From Psychroserpens sp. NJDZ02 (GTDB lineage: Bacteria; Bacteroidota; Bacteroidia; Flavobacteriales; Flavobacteriaceae), in contig NZ_CP039451.1 in NCBI RefSeq assembly GCF_004843725.1, positions 2,610,001 to 2,674,000 of the forward strand: 64,000 nt of DNA, in the 5' to 3' direction. Both the position numbers and the translations under genes were made by a program. Below, in pieces: positions 19,689-28,345 of the stretch (position 1 is the first letter of the stretch; each line of letters starts with the position of its first letter). A model generated the notes under the pieces. That model saw only the letters and a program-made list of their open reading frames with translations, ran no database searches and had not been told where the DNA came from.

Positions 19689-20102
19689 ATGTTACAACGT
19701 ATTCAAACGGTATATTTATTAATTGTTGCTATTATTTCTGGAGGACTAATTTTTGTCTTTGATTTATGGACAACAACTAATGATATTATGGTTTTTGCTA
19801 AAGACGAGCGAGTTGTTTTTGGTTTGTTTATAGGCTCTGCGTTACTAGCTGTAATTTCAATATTTAAATTTAAAAATAGAAAGTCTCAGTTTATGTTGGG
19901 ACGACTAAATCAGATATTAAACTTAATTTTACTAGGATTTTTCGTGTATCGAACGCTAAATGCATCTGGAGAAGCAAATGATGTTTCTGAGAAAGGTGTT
20001 GCGATTTTCCTCCCTGTTATATCTATCGTCTTTTTGATTTTATCAAATAGAGCCATTAAGAAGGATGAAGATCTTGTCAAATCAGTGGATCGTTTACGTT
20101 AA
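19689..20102 (+). CDS. DUF4293 family membrane protein
   Basis: A 137-aa integral membrane protein with four hydrophobic segments (about 5-25, 41-58, 72-88, 104-120). The start MLQRIQTVYLLI and the four-helix layout match the DUF4293 family found in Bacteroidota, often beside rho as here. No catalytic residues are apparent and the function is unknown. It is divergent from rho across a 290-bp gap that should hold both promoters, and is followed by a strong terminator. Confidence 0.8.
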   Translation: MLQRIQTVYLLIVAIISGGLIFVFDLWTTTNDIMVFAKDERVVFGLFIGSALLAVISIFKFKNRKSQFMLGRLNQILNLILLGFFVYRTLNASGEANDVSEKGVAIFLPVISIVFLILSNRAIKKDEDLVKSVDRLR

Positions 20103-20131
20103 ACCTAACATCTTAGTAGTATTAGTGCGAA

Positions 20132-20162
20132 AAAAAACCGAAGCGAAAGCTTCGGTTTTTTT
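20132..20162. terminator. bidirectional terminator
   Basis: Stem AAAAACCGAAGC / GCTTCGGTTTTT closed by a GAAA tetraloop, between convergent genes. The T tract overlaps the last bases of the phosphoesterase gene. Confidence 0.92.
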
Positions 20163-20655
20163 ATTTTCTAGGATATTCAATGACTTCTAAATTATCAATT
20201 TTACCATTATCTATTGTAAAGCGTAGCATGGTTCTTACATTATGAAAGCCATGTATGCCTATTGCACCAGGATTCATGTGTAATAATCCCAATTTTTTAT
20301 CTGGCATAACTTTTAAAATATGTGAGTGTCCACAAATAAATAACTTTGGAGGATTAGCTTTTATTTCATCTCTAATCCTAATATTGTATCTGTTAGGATA
20401 CCCACCAATATGGGTAATCCATACATCAACACCTTCTATAGTAAATCTGTTGTTTTCCGGGAATTCGGCACGCGCTTTATCATTATCAATATTGCCCCAT
20501 ACGGCACGTAGTGGTTTTAAAGCTTGAATAGCATCGGTTACTTTAAGGTCTCCAATATCACCAGCATGCCAAACCTCGTCAGCTAGTTTGACGTGTTTTA
20601 AAATTGTATCGTCCATATGGCTGTGCGTATCGGAGAGTAATAATATTTTTTTCAT
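20161..20655 (-). CDS. YfcE/MJ0936-type metallophosphoesterase
   Basis: A 164-aa calcineurin-like phosphodiesterase of the compact YfcE/MJ0936 family. All metal-binding motifs are visible in order: LLSDTHSH, WHAGDIGD, WGNIDND, WITHIGG, CGHSHI and the terminal MNPGAIG. No signal peptide, so cytoplasmic. Family members hydrolyse model phosphodiesters, but the physiological substrate is unknown. It is monocistronic, divergent from truA. Confidence 0.9.
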   Translation of the reverse strand: MKKILLLSDTHSHMDDTILKHVKLADEVWHAGDIGDLKVTDAIQALKPLRAVWGNIDNDKARAEFPENNRFTIEGVDVWITHIGGYPNRYNIRIRDEIKANPPKLFICGHSHILKVMPDKKLGLLHMNPGAIGIHGFHNVRTMLRFTIDNGKIDNLEVIEYPRK

Positions 20656-20773
20656 TGCTGTTACAGGTCTTTCTGTGTTTTTAGGTAAACTATTCTTAAA
20701 ACTTTAAGCTTCGGACTTCAAGCTTCTGTCTTTATATTATCTTTGCTTTTTAATATGTAAAAATACTATTTTC

Positions 20774-21523
20774 TTGCGCTATTTTATAGAACTATCTTAT
20801 AATGGAAAAAATTATCATGGTTGGCAAAAGCAACCTAATGCTATTTCTGTACAAGAAGTTTTAGAAAAAGCATTAGCCACTATTTTAGGTGAAACTATTG
20901 CTGTTATGGGAGCTGGTCGTACTGATGCAGGTGTACATGCCAAACAATTGTTTGCTCACCTTGATACCGATATTGTTTTTGATGCAGAAAAGTTACAGTA
21001 TAAATTAAATTCGTTTTTACCAGTAGATATTGCTATCCAATCTATATTTAAAGTTAAGGAAGATAGTCATGCGCGTTTTCATGCGACAAGCAGAGCCTAT
21101 TTATATCGTGTGGCTTTACAAAAAAGCCCTTTTAATGTGGAGCAGTCTTATTTTTTGAAGCACGCTTTAGATATTGAAAAAATGAATGAAGCGACAAAAA
21201 TACTGTTTGAATACAAAGATTTTCAGTGTTTTTCTAAGACTCACACAGATGTAAAAACTTACAATTGTGATATTATGAAAGCGGAATGGCAATTAGTGGA
21301 TAACGAATTACATTTTACTATCAAAGCTGATCGTTTTTTAAGAAACATGGTCAGAGCCATAGTAGGTACTCTTATCAATATAGGTGTCGGAAAAATTGAA
21401 GTTGCCGATTTACACACCATTATAAAATCTAAAAACAGAAGTAATGCTGGTTTTTCAGTACCAGCGCAAGGCTTATATTTGACTGAAGTAGCTTACCCAG
21501 ATACAATAAAATTAAATGACTAA
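20774..21523 (+). CDS. truA: tRNA pseudouridine(38-40) synthase TruA
   Basis: A 249-aa enzyme that isomerises uridines 38-40 of tRNA anticodon arms. The catalytic Asp is D51 in GAGRTDAGVHA; RYFIELSYNGKNYHGWQ and the C-terminal FLRNMVRAIVGTLINIG also match. The start is a TTG at 20774, which gives the expected N terminus MRYFIELSYNG. No in-frame ATG lies nearby, so a non-ATG start is needed. A TATCTTTG promoter element lies at 20738-20745. The 3' end overlaps the ABC exporter gene by eight bases. Confidence 0.95.
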   Translation: MRYFIELSYNGKNYHGWQKQPNAISVQEVLEKALATILGETIAVMGAGRTDAGVHAKQLFAHLDTDIVFDAEKLQYKLNSFLPVDIAIQSIFKVKEDSHARFHATSRAYLYRVALQKSPFNVEQSYFLKHALDIEKMNEATKILFEYKDFQCFSKTHTDVKTYNCDIMKAEWQLVDNELHFTIKADRFLRNMVRAIVGTLINIGVGKIEVADLHTIIKSKNRSNAGFSVPAQGLYLTEVAYPDTIKLND

Positions 21524-23288
21524 GACAAAAGAAAATATATTTGACAAAGCACTGTTTAAACGTTTGTTTAAATACACTAAACCTTATAGATCGGTATTTT
21601 ATGGATTGATTGTTTCGGTGCTTATTTTAGGCGCTTTAAGTATTGCAACTCCAGTATTGTTAAGAGAGATTATAGATGAACATTTAGTCAAAAAAGACTA
21701 TAATGGTTTCATTTATCTTGTGATTTTGATGATTGTTTTATTGGTTACACAAGTGGTTCTTCAGTTGTTTTTTATCTATTTTTCGTCTTGGTTAGGCTTA
21801 AAAATGGTGAAAGATATTCGTGTTAAACTGTTTGATCATATTCTTAGTTTTAAGATGAAATATTTTAATACATCTTCAGTAGGCGTGTTAATTACTAGAG
21901 CAGTGACAGATATGGAGCGTATCGCTTCTGTTTTTGGGGATGGTTTATTTACCATCATTAGAGATTTATTGGTTATGGTTGTTATTTCTGGAGCAATGTT
22001 ATATTACAATTGGCAGTTAAGTTTAATTGTATTTGTAACCTTACCATTAGTCTTATTTGCTACAAAAATTTTTCAACGATACATGAAGCGTGCTTTTGAA
22101 GATGTTCGTAACGAAGTTTCTAACTTGAATTCGTTTGTACAAGAACGTGTCACAGGAATGAAAATATTACAGTTATTTACAAGAGAAGACACCGAGTATA
22201 AAAATTTTAAAGAAATTAATAATCGTCATAAACAAGCGTGGTTAAAAACGGTTTGGTATAACTCTATTTTCTTTCCGATTGCGGAATTTTTAGGCTCGTT
22301 AACAACAGGATTAATTGTTTGGTTTGGCGGTTTAAACTTATTAGTAGCAGGTAGCAATGTCACGCCGGGAGATTTATTTATGTTTATTACCATGATTCCT
22401 ATGTTATTTAGACCGTTGCGTCAAATAGCGGATAAGTTTAATACGCTTCAAATGGGGATGATTGCTTCAAACAGAGTTTTTAAAATATTAGACACAACTT
22501 CGCAAATAGATAATTCAGGAAATCTTATTGCTGATAACTTTAAAGGAAGTATTAATTTTGATCGCGTACATTTTAGTTATGTTGAAGATGAAGAAGTCTT
22601 AAAAGGCATTAGTTTTGATGTAAAAGCAGGAGATACCGTTGCAATTGTAGGTGCTACGGGAGCAGGGAAAAGTACGGTTATTAATTTATTGAACCGTTTT
22701 TATGAGATCAATTCTGGTAGAATTTCAATAGATAACACAGATATAAAAGCGTATACATTAGTCTCATTAAGACAACAAATAGCAGTAGTGTTACAAGACG
22801 TATTTTTATTTGCGGATACTATTTTGAACAATATCACATTAAGCAATCCAAATATTACAGAAACTGATGTGGTGCAGGCAGCAAAAGATATTGGAATACA
22901 CGATTTTATAATGAGCTTACCTAATGGTTACCAATATAATGTAAAAGAACGTGGTGTGATGTTATCTTCGGGACAGCGACAGTTAATCTCTTTTTTACGT
23001 GCTTATGTAACCAACCCTAGTATTTTGGTGTTAGATGAAGCGACGTCTTCTGTAGATTCGTATTCAGAACAATTAATACAAACGGCAACTGAGAAAATTA
23101 CCAAAGGACGTACATCTATAGTTATTGCGCATAGATTAGCAACCATCCAAAAAGCAGATAATATAATTGTTATGGATGCTGGTTTAATTGTTGAGCAAGG
23201 GACGCATGATGAGTTGCTTAAAAAGGAGAATGGATATTATAAAAACTTGTACGAAGTGCAGTTTTTACAAGCTGAAAAAGTGGCCTAA
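21516..23288 (+). CDS. ABC exporter half-transporter (permease fused to ATPase)
   Basis: A 590-aa type IV ABC exporter. Six membrane helices occupy about residues 20-310. The nucleotide-binding domain follows: Walker A GATGAGKST, signature LSSGQRQL, Walker B ILVLDEATSSVD and H-loop VIAHRLATI. It should work as a homodimer, or as a heterodimer with a partner encoded elsewhere. Resemblance is to MsbA/multidrug-type exporters, but the substrate cannot be read. It overlaps truA by eight bases and is translationally coupled to it. Confidence 0.92.
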   Translation: MTKTKENIFDKALFKRLFKYTKPYRSVFYGLIVSVLILGALSIATPVLLREIIDEHLVKKDYNGFIYLVILMIVLLVTQVVLQLFFIYFSSWLGLKMVKDIRVKLFDHILSFKMKYFNTSSVGVLITRAVTDMERIASVFGDGLFTIIRDLLVMVVISGAMLYYNWQLSLIVFVTLPLVLFATKIFQRYMKRAFEDVRNEVSNLNSFVQERVTGMKILQLFTREDTEYKNFKEINNRHKQAWLKTVWYNSIFFPIAEFLGSLTTGLIVWFGGLNLLVAGSNVTPGDLFMFITMIPMLFRPLRQIADKFNTLQMGMIASNRVFKILDTTSQIDNSGNLIADNFKGSINFDRVHFSYVEDEEVLKGISFDVKAGDTVAIVGATGAGKSTVINLLNRFYEINSGRISIDNTDIKAYTLVSLRQQIAVVLQDVFLFADTILNNITLSNPNITETDVVQAAKDIGIHDFIMSLPNGYQYNVKERGVMLSSGQRQLISFLRAYVTNPSILVLDEATSSVDSYSEQLIQTATEKITKGRTSIVIAHRLATIQKADNIIVMDAGLIVEQGTHDELLKKENGYYKNLYEVQFLQAEKVA

Positions 23289-23408
23289 TTCCTGAGAAGA
23301 CAAGAATCTTATCATCCGTAAACTACAAAGTAGCTATTGGTGTTTAATTAATAATTTTAAGGTTTTATTTTAAAAATCGATTACAATTTTTTTACTAGGA
23401 TGATTAAA

Positions 23409-23816
23409 TTAGTCTAAAAAAGGAACACCTACTTTAGTAAACATTTTTTTGACATTAGTAATTTGTTCAGTCGTTTTTAGGTAAACGATATCTCTACTTT
23501 TTCCATTAGTTAATTTTAGCGATAATCGTTTAGATCCAAAGACCGTTTTTTCTGTTAATTGCTCGATTGAGTTAATTGGAATTATCTCTTGGCTTGATTT
23601 TTTGAAATAATAGAAATATAAGACTACTATTGACACAATCCCTAATATTATCCAGATAATTTGCATTAAGCCAATCCCCGTGTCACTTACGTAAGACGCA
23701 TTAAGAATGGCATTAACAAGATTTAGAATCATTAATGCTTTAATCATTAAATATTGGGTTTTTAATCCATCTTTAATGTCAATTGTTTTGTCTTTTTCGT
23801 TGTAATTAATTTGCAT
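23409..23816 (-). CDS. small uncharacterised two-helix membrane protein
   Basis: A 135-aa protein with a short hydrophilic N terminus, two membrane helices (about 21-41 and 47-70) and a soluble C-terminal part of 65 residues (SIEQLTEKTVFGSKRLSLKLTNGKSRDI). That last part reads like a small PH-like beta domain, which is an impression only. I do not recognise the family. It lies 79 bases downstream of cdaA on the same strand and may be the last gene of the folP-cdaA run. Confidence 0.65.
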   Translation of the reverse strand: MQINYNEKDKTIDIKDGLKTQYLMIKALMILNLVNAILNASYVSDTGIGLMQIIWIILGIVSIVVLYFYYFKKSSQEIIPINSIEQLTEKTVFGSKRLSLKLTNGKSRDIVYLKTTEQITNVKKMFTKVGVPFLD

Positions 23817-23895
23817 TGCTAGAATCTTTCAATTAGTATAAAATAGTTATTATGTGTGGGGTGATTTATAGCTTTCGAAGGAATTAAAATCAAGT

Positions 23896-24681
23896 TTATT
23901 CTAAATCATTCTTTAAAATTTCTGCCAATTCTACGGTGCTGTCAAATGGTAGGAAGGCACCATTTCTAAAGCAAGAAATTTGCCCAGTTTCTTCACTTAC
24001 TGCAATGGCAATAGCATCTGTACGCTCTGTCACTCCAACAGCAGCACGGTGACGTAGACCAAAACGTTGTGGTATGTTTTTTTCGTTATTAACAGGTAAA
24101 ATAACACGTGTGGCTTTGACAATATTATCTTGTATAATAATGGCACCATCATGTAACGGGCTGTTTTTAAAAAAGATGCTTTCTATGATCGGTTGGGTGA
24201 CTTTTATATTCATTTCATCTCCAGTATTCGCTAAAAAATCAAGATTGTTGTTTCGTTCTAAAACAATTAAAGCTCCCGTTTTAGTACTACTCATTTTATT
24301 GCAGGCAGAGATGATAGCGTCTATATCTGTGGATGTCCCTTGTTCTATCTTTAAAAATTTTAACTGACTTAAAAACTTACGCCTGCTGGCAAAATTGGTG
24401 CTTCCAATCATCAATAAAAACTTTCTGACTTCTTGTTGGAATACAATAATTAAGGCAATAAAACCAACACTAATAAAACCACCTAGAATCTTGCTAAGTA
24501 AGACCATTTTTAAGGCTTCTACCGTAAGGTAGATAAAATAGATAACCACAATACCAATAAAGATATTAATGGCAACAGTACCTTTTACTAGTTTGTAAAC
24601 GTAATATAGTAGTAGTGCTACTAACACCACGTCGATCATGTCTATCCAACTGAATTTTAAAATGTCTTTAAATATTTCCAA
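23896..24681 (-). CDS. cdaA: diadenylate cyclase CdaA (c-di-AMP synthase)
   Basis: A 261-aa membrane enzyme that makes c-di-AMP from two ATP. Three N-terminal membrane helices (about residues 12-80) precede the DAC domain, with signature SPLHDGAIIIQ and LRHRAAVGVTERTDAIAIAVSEETG. Length and layout are those of CdaA/DacA, not DisA. No CdaR-like regulator is adjacent; instead the gene follows a lipoprotein and folP on the same strand, a setting common in Flavobacteriia. c-di-AMP usually governs K+ and osmolyte balance and cell-wall homeostasis; that role here is inferred. Confidence 0.95.
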   Translation of the reverse strand: MEIFKDILKFSWIDMIDVVLVALLLYYVYKLVKGTVAINIFIGIVVIYFIYLTVEALKMVLLSKILGGFISVGFIALIIVFQQEVRKFLLMIGSTNFASRRKFLSQLKFLKIEQGTSTDIDAIISACNKMSSTKTGALIVLERNNNLDFLANTGDEMNIKVTQPIIESIFFKNSPLHDGAIIIQDNIVKATRVILPVNNEKNIPQRFGLRHRAAVGVTERTDAIAIAVSEETGQISCFRNGAFLPFDSTVELAEILKNDLE

Positions 24682-24716
24682 GGGAAAAGTGTTTTTGTAA
24701 ATTTAATATAATTGGG

Positions 24717-25451
24717 TTAATAAATGAATTCGTTGATACTAATAGTGATGTTTTCTGATTCTATGTTTTTTAAAAGTGATTTGAACGAAATATAATCTTG
24801 TATTGATATTTTTTTATTTAAATTAATATCTATAAATACTTTATTGTGAATTTCCGAAAGATAGTCTTCTAATTGATTTGATTTTAATATGTCTTTCGAG
24901 TAAGCGTAAATTTTATCCTTACTGTCCAAAAATAATTCAACACCAAAATAATGTTCAGGTGATATTTTAGCCCAAGGAGAAGTTGTTTGATAATCTGAAG
25001 AAGTTTTGTCTATAATTTTTTCATTGTACAATTTTGCATTATCTTTTATTGGTGCTTTGCTTTTGTCAAAAGAATAAACAACATCAGTAAAATCAATAAA
25101 GCCTAAATTTTTAATACTAGTATCATTACAAGTATAATAATTTCTAGCCTTTTCATTTTTATGCATGGTTGCATTGCGTTTCTTCTCTTGTAGTTTTATG
25201 ATTGATGGTAACGCCTGTTCTAGTGTTAAACGCTTATCTACATTAATCAGCCAGTTGGTTGATATAATTAAGTTTTTTCGATTTAACTCAACGCTATCTT
25301 GTTTGGTTTCATCATAAAAAATATAGGCAGGCGAGACGTCTAAAATCTCAGTGATTGTAGCATTTTGTATTTCTGGTAGTTGCAGTACTTTTTCATTTCC
25401 GCAGGAAAAAAACAAAAGCACTATACTGATAAATAATAATCTGTTAAGCAT
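24717..25451 (-). CDS. uncharacterised lipoprotein between folP and cdaA
   Basis: A 244-aa protein from the internal start MLNRLLF, which gives a clean lipoprotein signal (LLFISIVLLFFSCGNEK, lipidation Cys about residue 18). The frame stays open upstream into folP, but that extension has no signal character. With this start the gene overlaps the folP stop by eight bases (ATGCTTAA), a typical coupling. The mature part is hydrophilic, has one CNDTS cysteine, and shows no domain I recognise. Co-transcription with folP and cdaA is likely. Confidence 0.72.
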   Translation of the reverse strand: MLNRLLFISIVLLFFSCGNEKVLQLPEIQNATITEILDVSPAYIFYDETKQDSVELNRKNLIISTNWLINVDKRLTLEQALPSIIKLQEKKRNATMHKNEKARNYYTCNDTSIKNLGFIDFTDVVYSFDKSKAPIKDNAKLYNEKIIDKTSSDYQTTSPWAKISPEHYFGVELFLDSKDKIYAYSKDILKSNQLEDYLSEIHNKVFIDINLNKKISIQDYISFKSLLKNIESENITISINEFIY

Positions 25452-26268
25452 GTAATTGATTGTAAAGTGTGATACATTCTTGGGCTTCTTTAACATCGTG
25501 TACGCGTAAAATTTTAGCGCCTTTTTGCAAAGCAATCATATGTAAAGCAGTAGTCCCGTTTAAGGCGTCATTTGCTGTAGTGTCTAGTGTTTTGTAAATC
25601 ATAGATTTTCTAGATAGACCAGCTAGTAAAGGTAATTCTGTAATGTTTAGAAGTTCAAATTTGTTTAATAATTCAAAATTCTGATCTAACGTTTTAGCAA
25701 AACCAAAACCAGGATCTAAAATTAAATCAATAATGCCTAAAGCACGAGCTGTTGCAATACGCTCTGAAAAATAAAAATTAATGTCTTTAACTAAATTATC
25801 ATATTCTATTAGCGTTTGCATGGTTTGAGGCGTACCTCGCATATGCATCATAATATAAGGGACATGTAAATCTGCGATGGTTTGCAGCATGTTGTTATCT
25901 AAATGGCCTGCCGAAATATCATTAATCAAAGCGGCTCCAGCCTCAACTGTTGCTTTGGCAATAGCGCTTCTAAACGTATCTACTGAAATATTGATATCTG
26001 GAAATTTATCTACTAGAAGTTTAATTATAGGTAAAATACGTTGCAATTCTTCGTCTTCAGACACAAAAGGCGCATTTGGTCTAGAACTATACGCACCAAT
26101 GTCTATAAAAGTGGCTCCTTGGTTTAATAAGGTGTGGACTTGATTTAAAATAGACGTTTCGTCTTTATAACGTCCGCCATCAAAAAAAGAATCGGGTGTA
26201 ATATTTAAAATACCCATTACTTTTGGAGTACTTAAATCTATAAGTTTGCCTTTACAATTTATTGTCAT
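25444..26268 (-). CDS. folP: dihydropteroate synthase
   Basis: A 274-aa TIM-barrel enzyme that joins p-aminobenzoate to hydroxymethyl-dihydropterin diphosphate in folate synthesis. Signatures are MGILNITPDSFFDGG near the N terminus, FIDIGAYSSRPNA, INDISAG, IMMHMRGTPQTM, LILDPGFGFAKT and the closing LRVHDVKEA. Length is normal. It is the first gene of a minus-strand run (folP, lipoprotein, cdaA) and is divergent from the DUF1599 gene over a 115-bp gap. Confidence 0.96.
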   Translation of the reverse strand: MTINCKGKLIDLSTPKVMGILNITPDSFFDGGRYKDETSILNQVHTLLNQGATFIDIGAYSSRPNAPFVSEDEELQRILPIIKLLVDKFPDINISVDTFRSAIAKATVEAGAALINDISAGHLDNNMLQTIADLHVPYIMMHMRGTPQTMQTLIEYDNLVKDINFYFSERIATARALGIIDLILDPGFGFAKTLDQNFELLNKFELLNITELPLLAGLSRKSMIYKTLDTTANDALNGTTALHMIALQKGAKILRVHDVKEAQECITLYNQLHA

Positions 26269-26383
26269 TTGTACACTTATATAAGGTGTTGGGATAACGT
26301 TAGTAAAACTTTAAACCCTAAACCTTGAACTTTAAATTATTTTATGCGAAATTTACGCAAAATTCAATTAGAGTTTATCAAAT

Positions 26384-26923
26384 ATGCAAGATACTTCAAA
26401 ACAATACGATGCTGTTATAAAAACCTGTCGCGACCTTTTTATTAATAAAATGACGGATTATGGAAGTGCGTGGCGCATTTTACGTTTACCATCTTTAACG
26501 GACCAGATTTTTATTAAAGCACAACGTATTAGAGGATTGCAACAAAATGATGTGCGTAAAGTTGACGAAGGCGAGCAAAGCGAATTTATCGGAATAATCA
26601 ACTATTGCATTATGGCTTTAATCCAATTGGAGAAAGGCGTGGTAGAACAACCAGATTTAGAAGTTGAAGGAGCTACGGTTTTATACGATGCGCAGGTCAA
26701 AGCAACAAAGCAGTTAATGCAAGATAAAAACCATGATTACGGTGAAGCTTGGAGAGATATGCGCGTGAGTAGTTTAACCGATTTAATTTTACAAAAATTA
26801 TTACGTGTTAAACAAATTGAAGATAACTCAGGTAAAACAATTGTAAGCGAAGGGATTGATGCTAATTATCAAGACATGATTAATTACGCCATTTTTGCAA
26901 TAATACATTTAACAGAACAATAA
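26384..26923 (+). CDS. DUF1599 family protein with internal duplication
   Basis: A 179-aa soluble protein built from two copies of the DUF1599 unit. Copy one (about 8-85) has YDAVIKTCRDLF..MTDYGSAWRILRLPSLTDQIFIKAQRIRG. Copy two (about 98-175) has YDAQVKATKQLM..NHDYGEAWRDMRVSSLTDLILQKLLRVKQ. Each ends in a hydrophobic INYCIMALIQL-like helix. The conserved DYG-AWR, SLTD and Lys/Arg residues suggest a phosphate or nucleotide-binding site, but no activity is established. It heads the run leading to tpiA and prmA. Confidence 0.85.
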   Translation: MQDTSKQYDAVIKTCRDLFINKMTDYGSAWRILRLPSLTDQIFIKAQRIRGLQQNDVRKVDEGEQSEFIGIINYCIMALIQLEKGVVEQPDLEVEGATVLYDAQVKATKQLMQDKNHDYGEAWRDMRVSSLTDLILQKLLRVKQIEDNSGKTIVSEGIDANYQDMINYAIFAIIHLTEQ

Positions 26924-26957
26924 AATTGCTTTAACAATTTGATATTTAATTATAGTT

Positions 26958-28265
26958 ATGAAATACATAGTCGGTTTTTTAAGAATATTTGTTGGTATAT
27001 TTTTTATTATTTCGGGATTTATAAAGCTCAATGATCCAATAGGATTTGCTTTTAAATTAGAGGAGTATTTTGGACCAACCGTTTTAGATTTACCATTTTT
27101 TATTCCTTATGCTTTAGGAATTTCAATAATAGTAGTCGTTTTTGAAGTGCTTTTAGGAATCTTTTTAATCATTGGTTACAAGCCTAAATTTACAATTTGG
27201 AGTTTACTATTAATGATTATCTTTTTTACATTCTTAACCTTTTATTCTGCCTATTTTGATAAAGTAAAAGATTGTGGATGCTTTGGGGATGCTATGAAAA
27301 TGGATCCGTGGGAAAGCTTTGGTAAAGACGTTTTTCTGTTAGTTTTAATTTTAATTATCTTCTTCGGAATAAAACACATCAAACCATTTTTTGGTAAGCT
27401 AGCCACAACTATACTGTCTTTATTAAGTTTTATAGCTTGTTTAGGATTTGCATACCACGTGTTAATGCATTTACCATCAATTGACTTTAGACCTTTTAAA
27501 ATAGGAAATAACATTACAGATAACATGATTGTGCCTGATGATGCGCCACAACCTGTAATAGAATATACTTGGACTTTTGACGAAAGTGGTACGCAAAAAG
27601 AATACCTGACCAGCGGATCCTATCCAGAATCTACAGGTACGTATGTTGGTGTGACAACAGAAACTATATCGGAAGGGTATGAGCCACCAATCCATGATTT
27701 TTCAATAGAAAAAGATGGCGAGGATTTTACACAGGATATTTTAACAAGACCACACGTTATATTAATTGTTAATTACAATTTAGCAATATCAGAAACGGAA
27801 GGTTTAAAAGCTATAAAGATAGCGTCAGACATGGCAATTGCCAACGGTTATGATGTGATTGGTTTAACAGCATCTGGACCTGATGAAGTAGCGGTAGTTA
27901 CATCAGAATATAAATTAAACTTTGATTACTATTTCTGTGACGAGACGGCTTTAAAAACAATCATCCGTTCTAACCCAGGATTGTTAAAATTAGAAAAAGG
28001 AACGATTATCCAAAAAGTACATTGGAATGATATTGATCAATTAGCATTACCAAAAGTAGAGCGACCGGCACCTAAAGTGGTTGAGGAAGTTATTGTTTAT
28101 TTTATTGATGATGCTTTGGCGACTAAAGCAGAAACGGAAGCTTTAGATCCGGAAACTATTGAGAGAATGGATGTGTTTAAAGACAAAACGCAATTGGATT
28201 CATTAAACATAGACAGCGAAAAAAATATTGGAGGAGTGATTAAAATCACGCTTAAACAAGAATAA
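26958..28265 (+). CDS. BT_3928 family protein (DoxX-like membrane domain plus thioredoxin-like domain)
   Basis: A 435-aa protein of the Bacteroidota BT_3928 family. Residues ~1-165 hold four to five membrane helices of the DoxX/MauE type, with FFIISGFIKLNDPIGFAFKLEEYFG and a DCGCFGD cysteine pair near 97-103. The periplasmic C-terminal part (about 230-370) looks thioredoxin-like but lacks a CxxC. Quinone-linked disulfide chemistry is plausible for the DoxX/MauE fold but is inference. It lies 34 bases after the DUF1599 gene in the same run. Confidence 0.82.
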   Translation: MKYIVGFLRIFVGIFFIISGFIKLNDPIGFAFKLEEYFGPTVLDLPFFIPYALGISIIVVVFEVLLGIFLIIGYKPKFTIWSLLLMIIFFTFLTFYSAYFDKVKDCGCFGDAMKMDPWESFGKDVFLLVLILIIFFGIKHIKPFFGKLATTILSLLSFIACLGFAYHVLMHLPSIDFRPFKIGNNITDNMIVPDDAPQPVIEYTWTFDESGTQKEYLTSGSYPESTGTYVGVTTETISEGYEPPIHDFSIEKDGEDFTQDILTRPHVILIVNYNLAISETEGLKAIKIASDMAIANGYDVIGLTASGPDEVAVVTSEYKLNFDYYFCDETALKTIIRSNPGLLKLEKGTIIQKVHWNDIDQLALPKVERPAPKVVEEVIVYFIDDALATKAETEALDPETIERMDVFKDKTQLDSLNIDSEKNIGGVIKITLKQE

Positions 28266-28345
28266 TGGCAGTTCTAGTACTTTGCGAAGCATGAGCAAAA
28301 TGTATTGAGAACTAAATAGTCAAACAAAATAAATAATACAATCTG

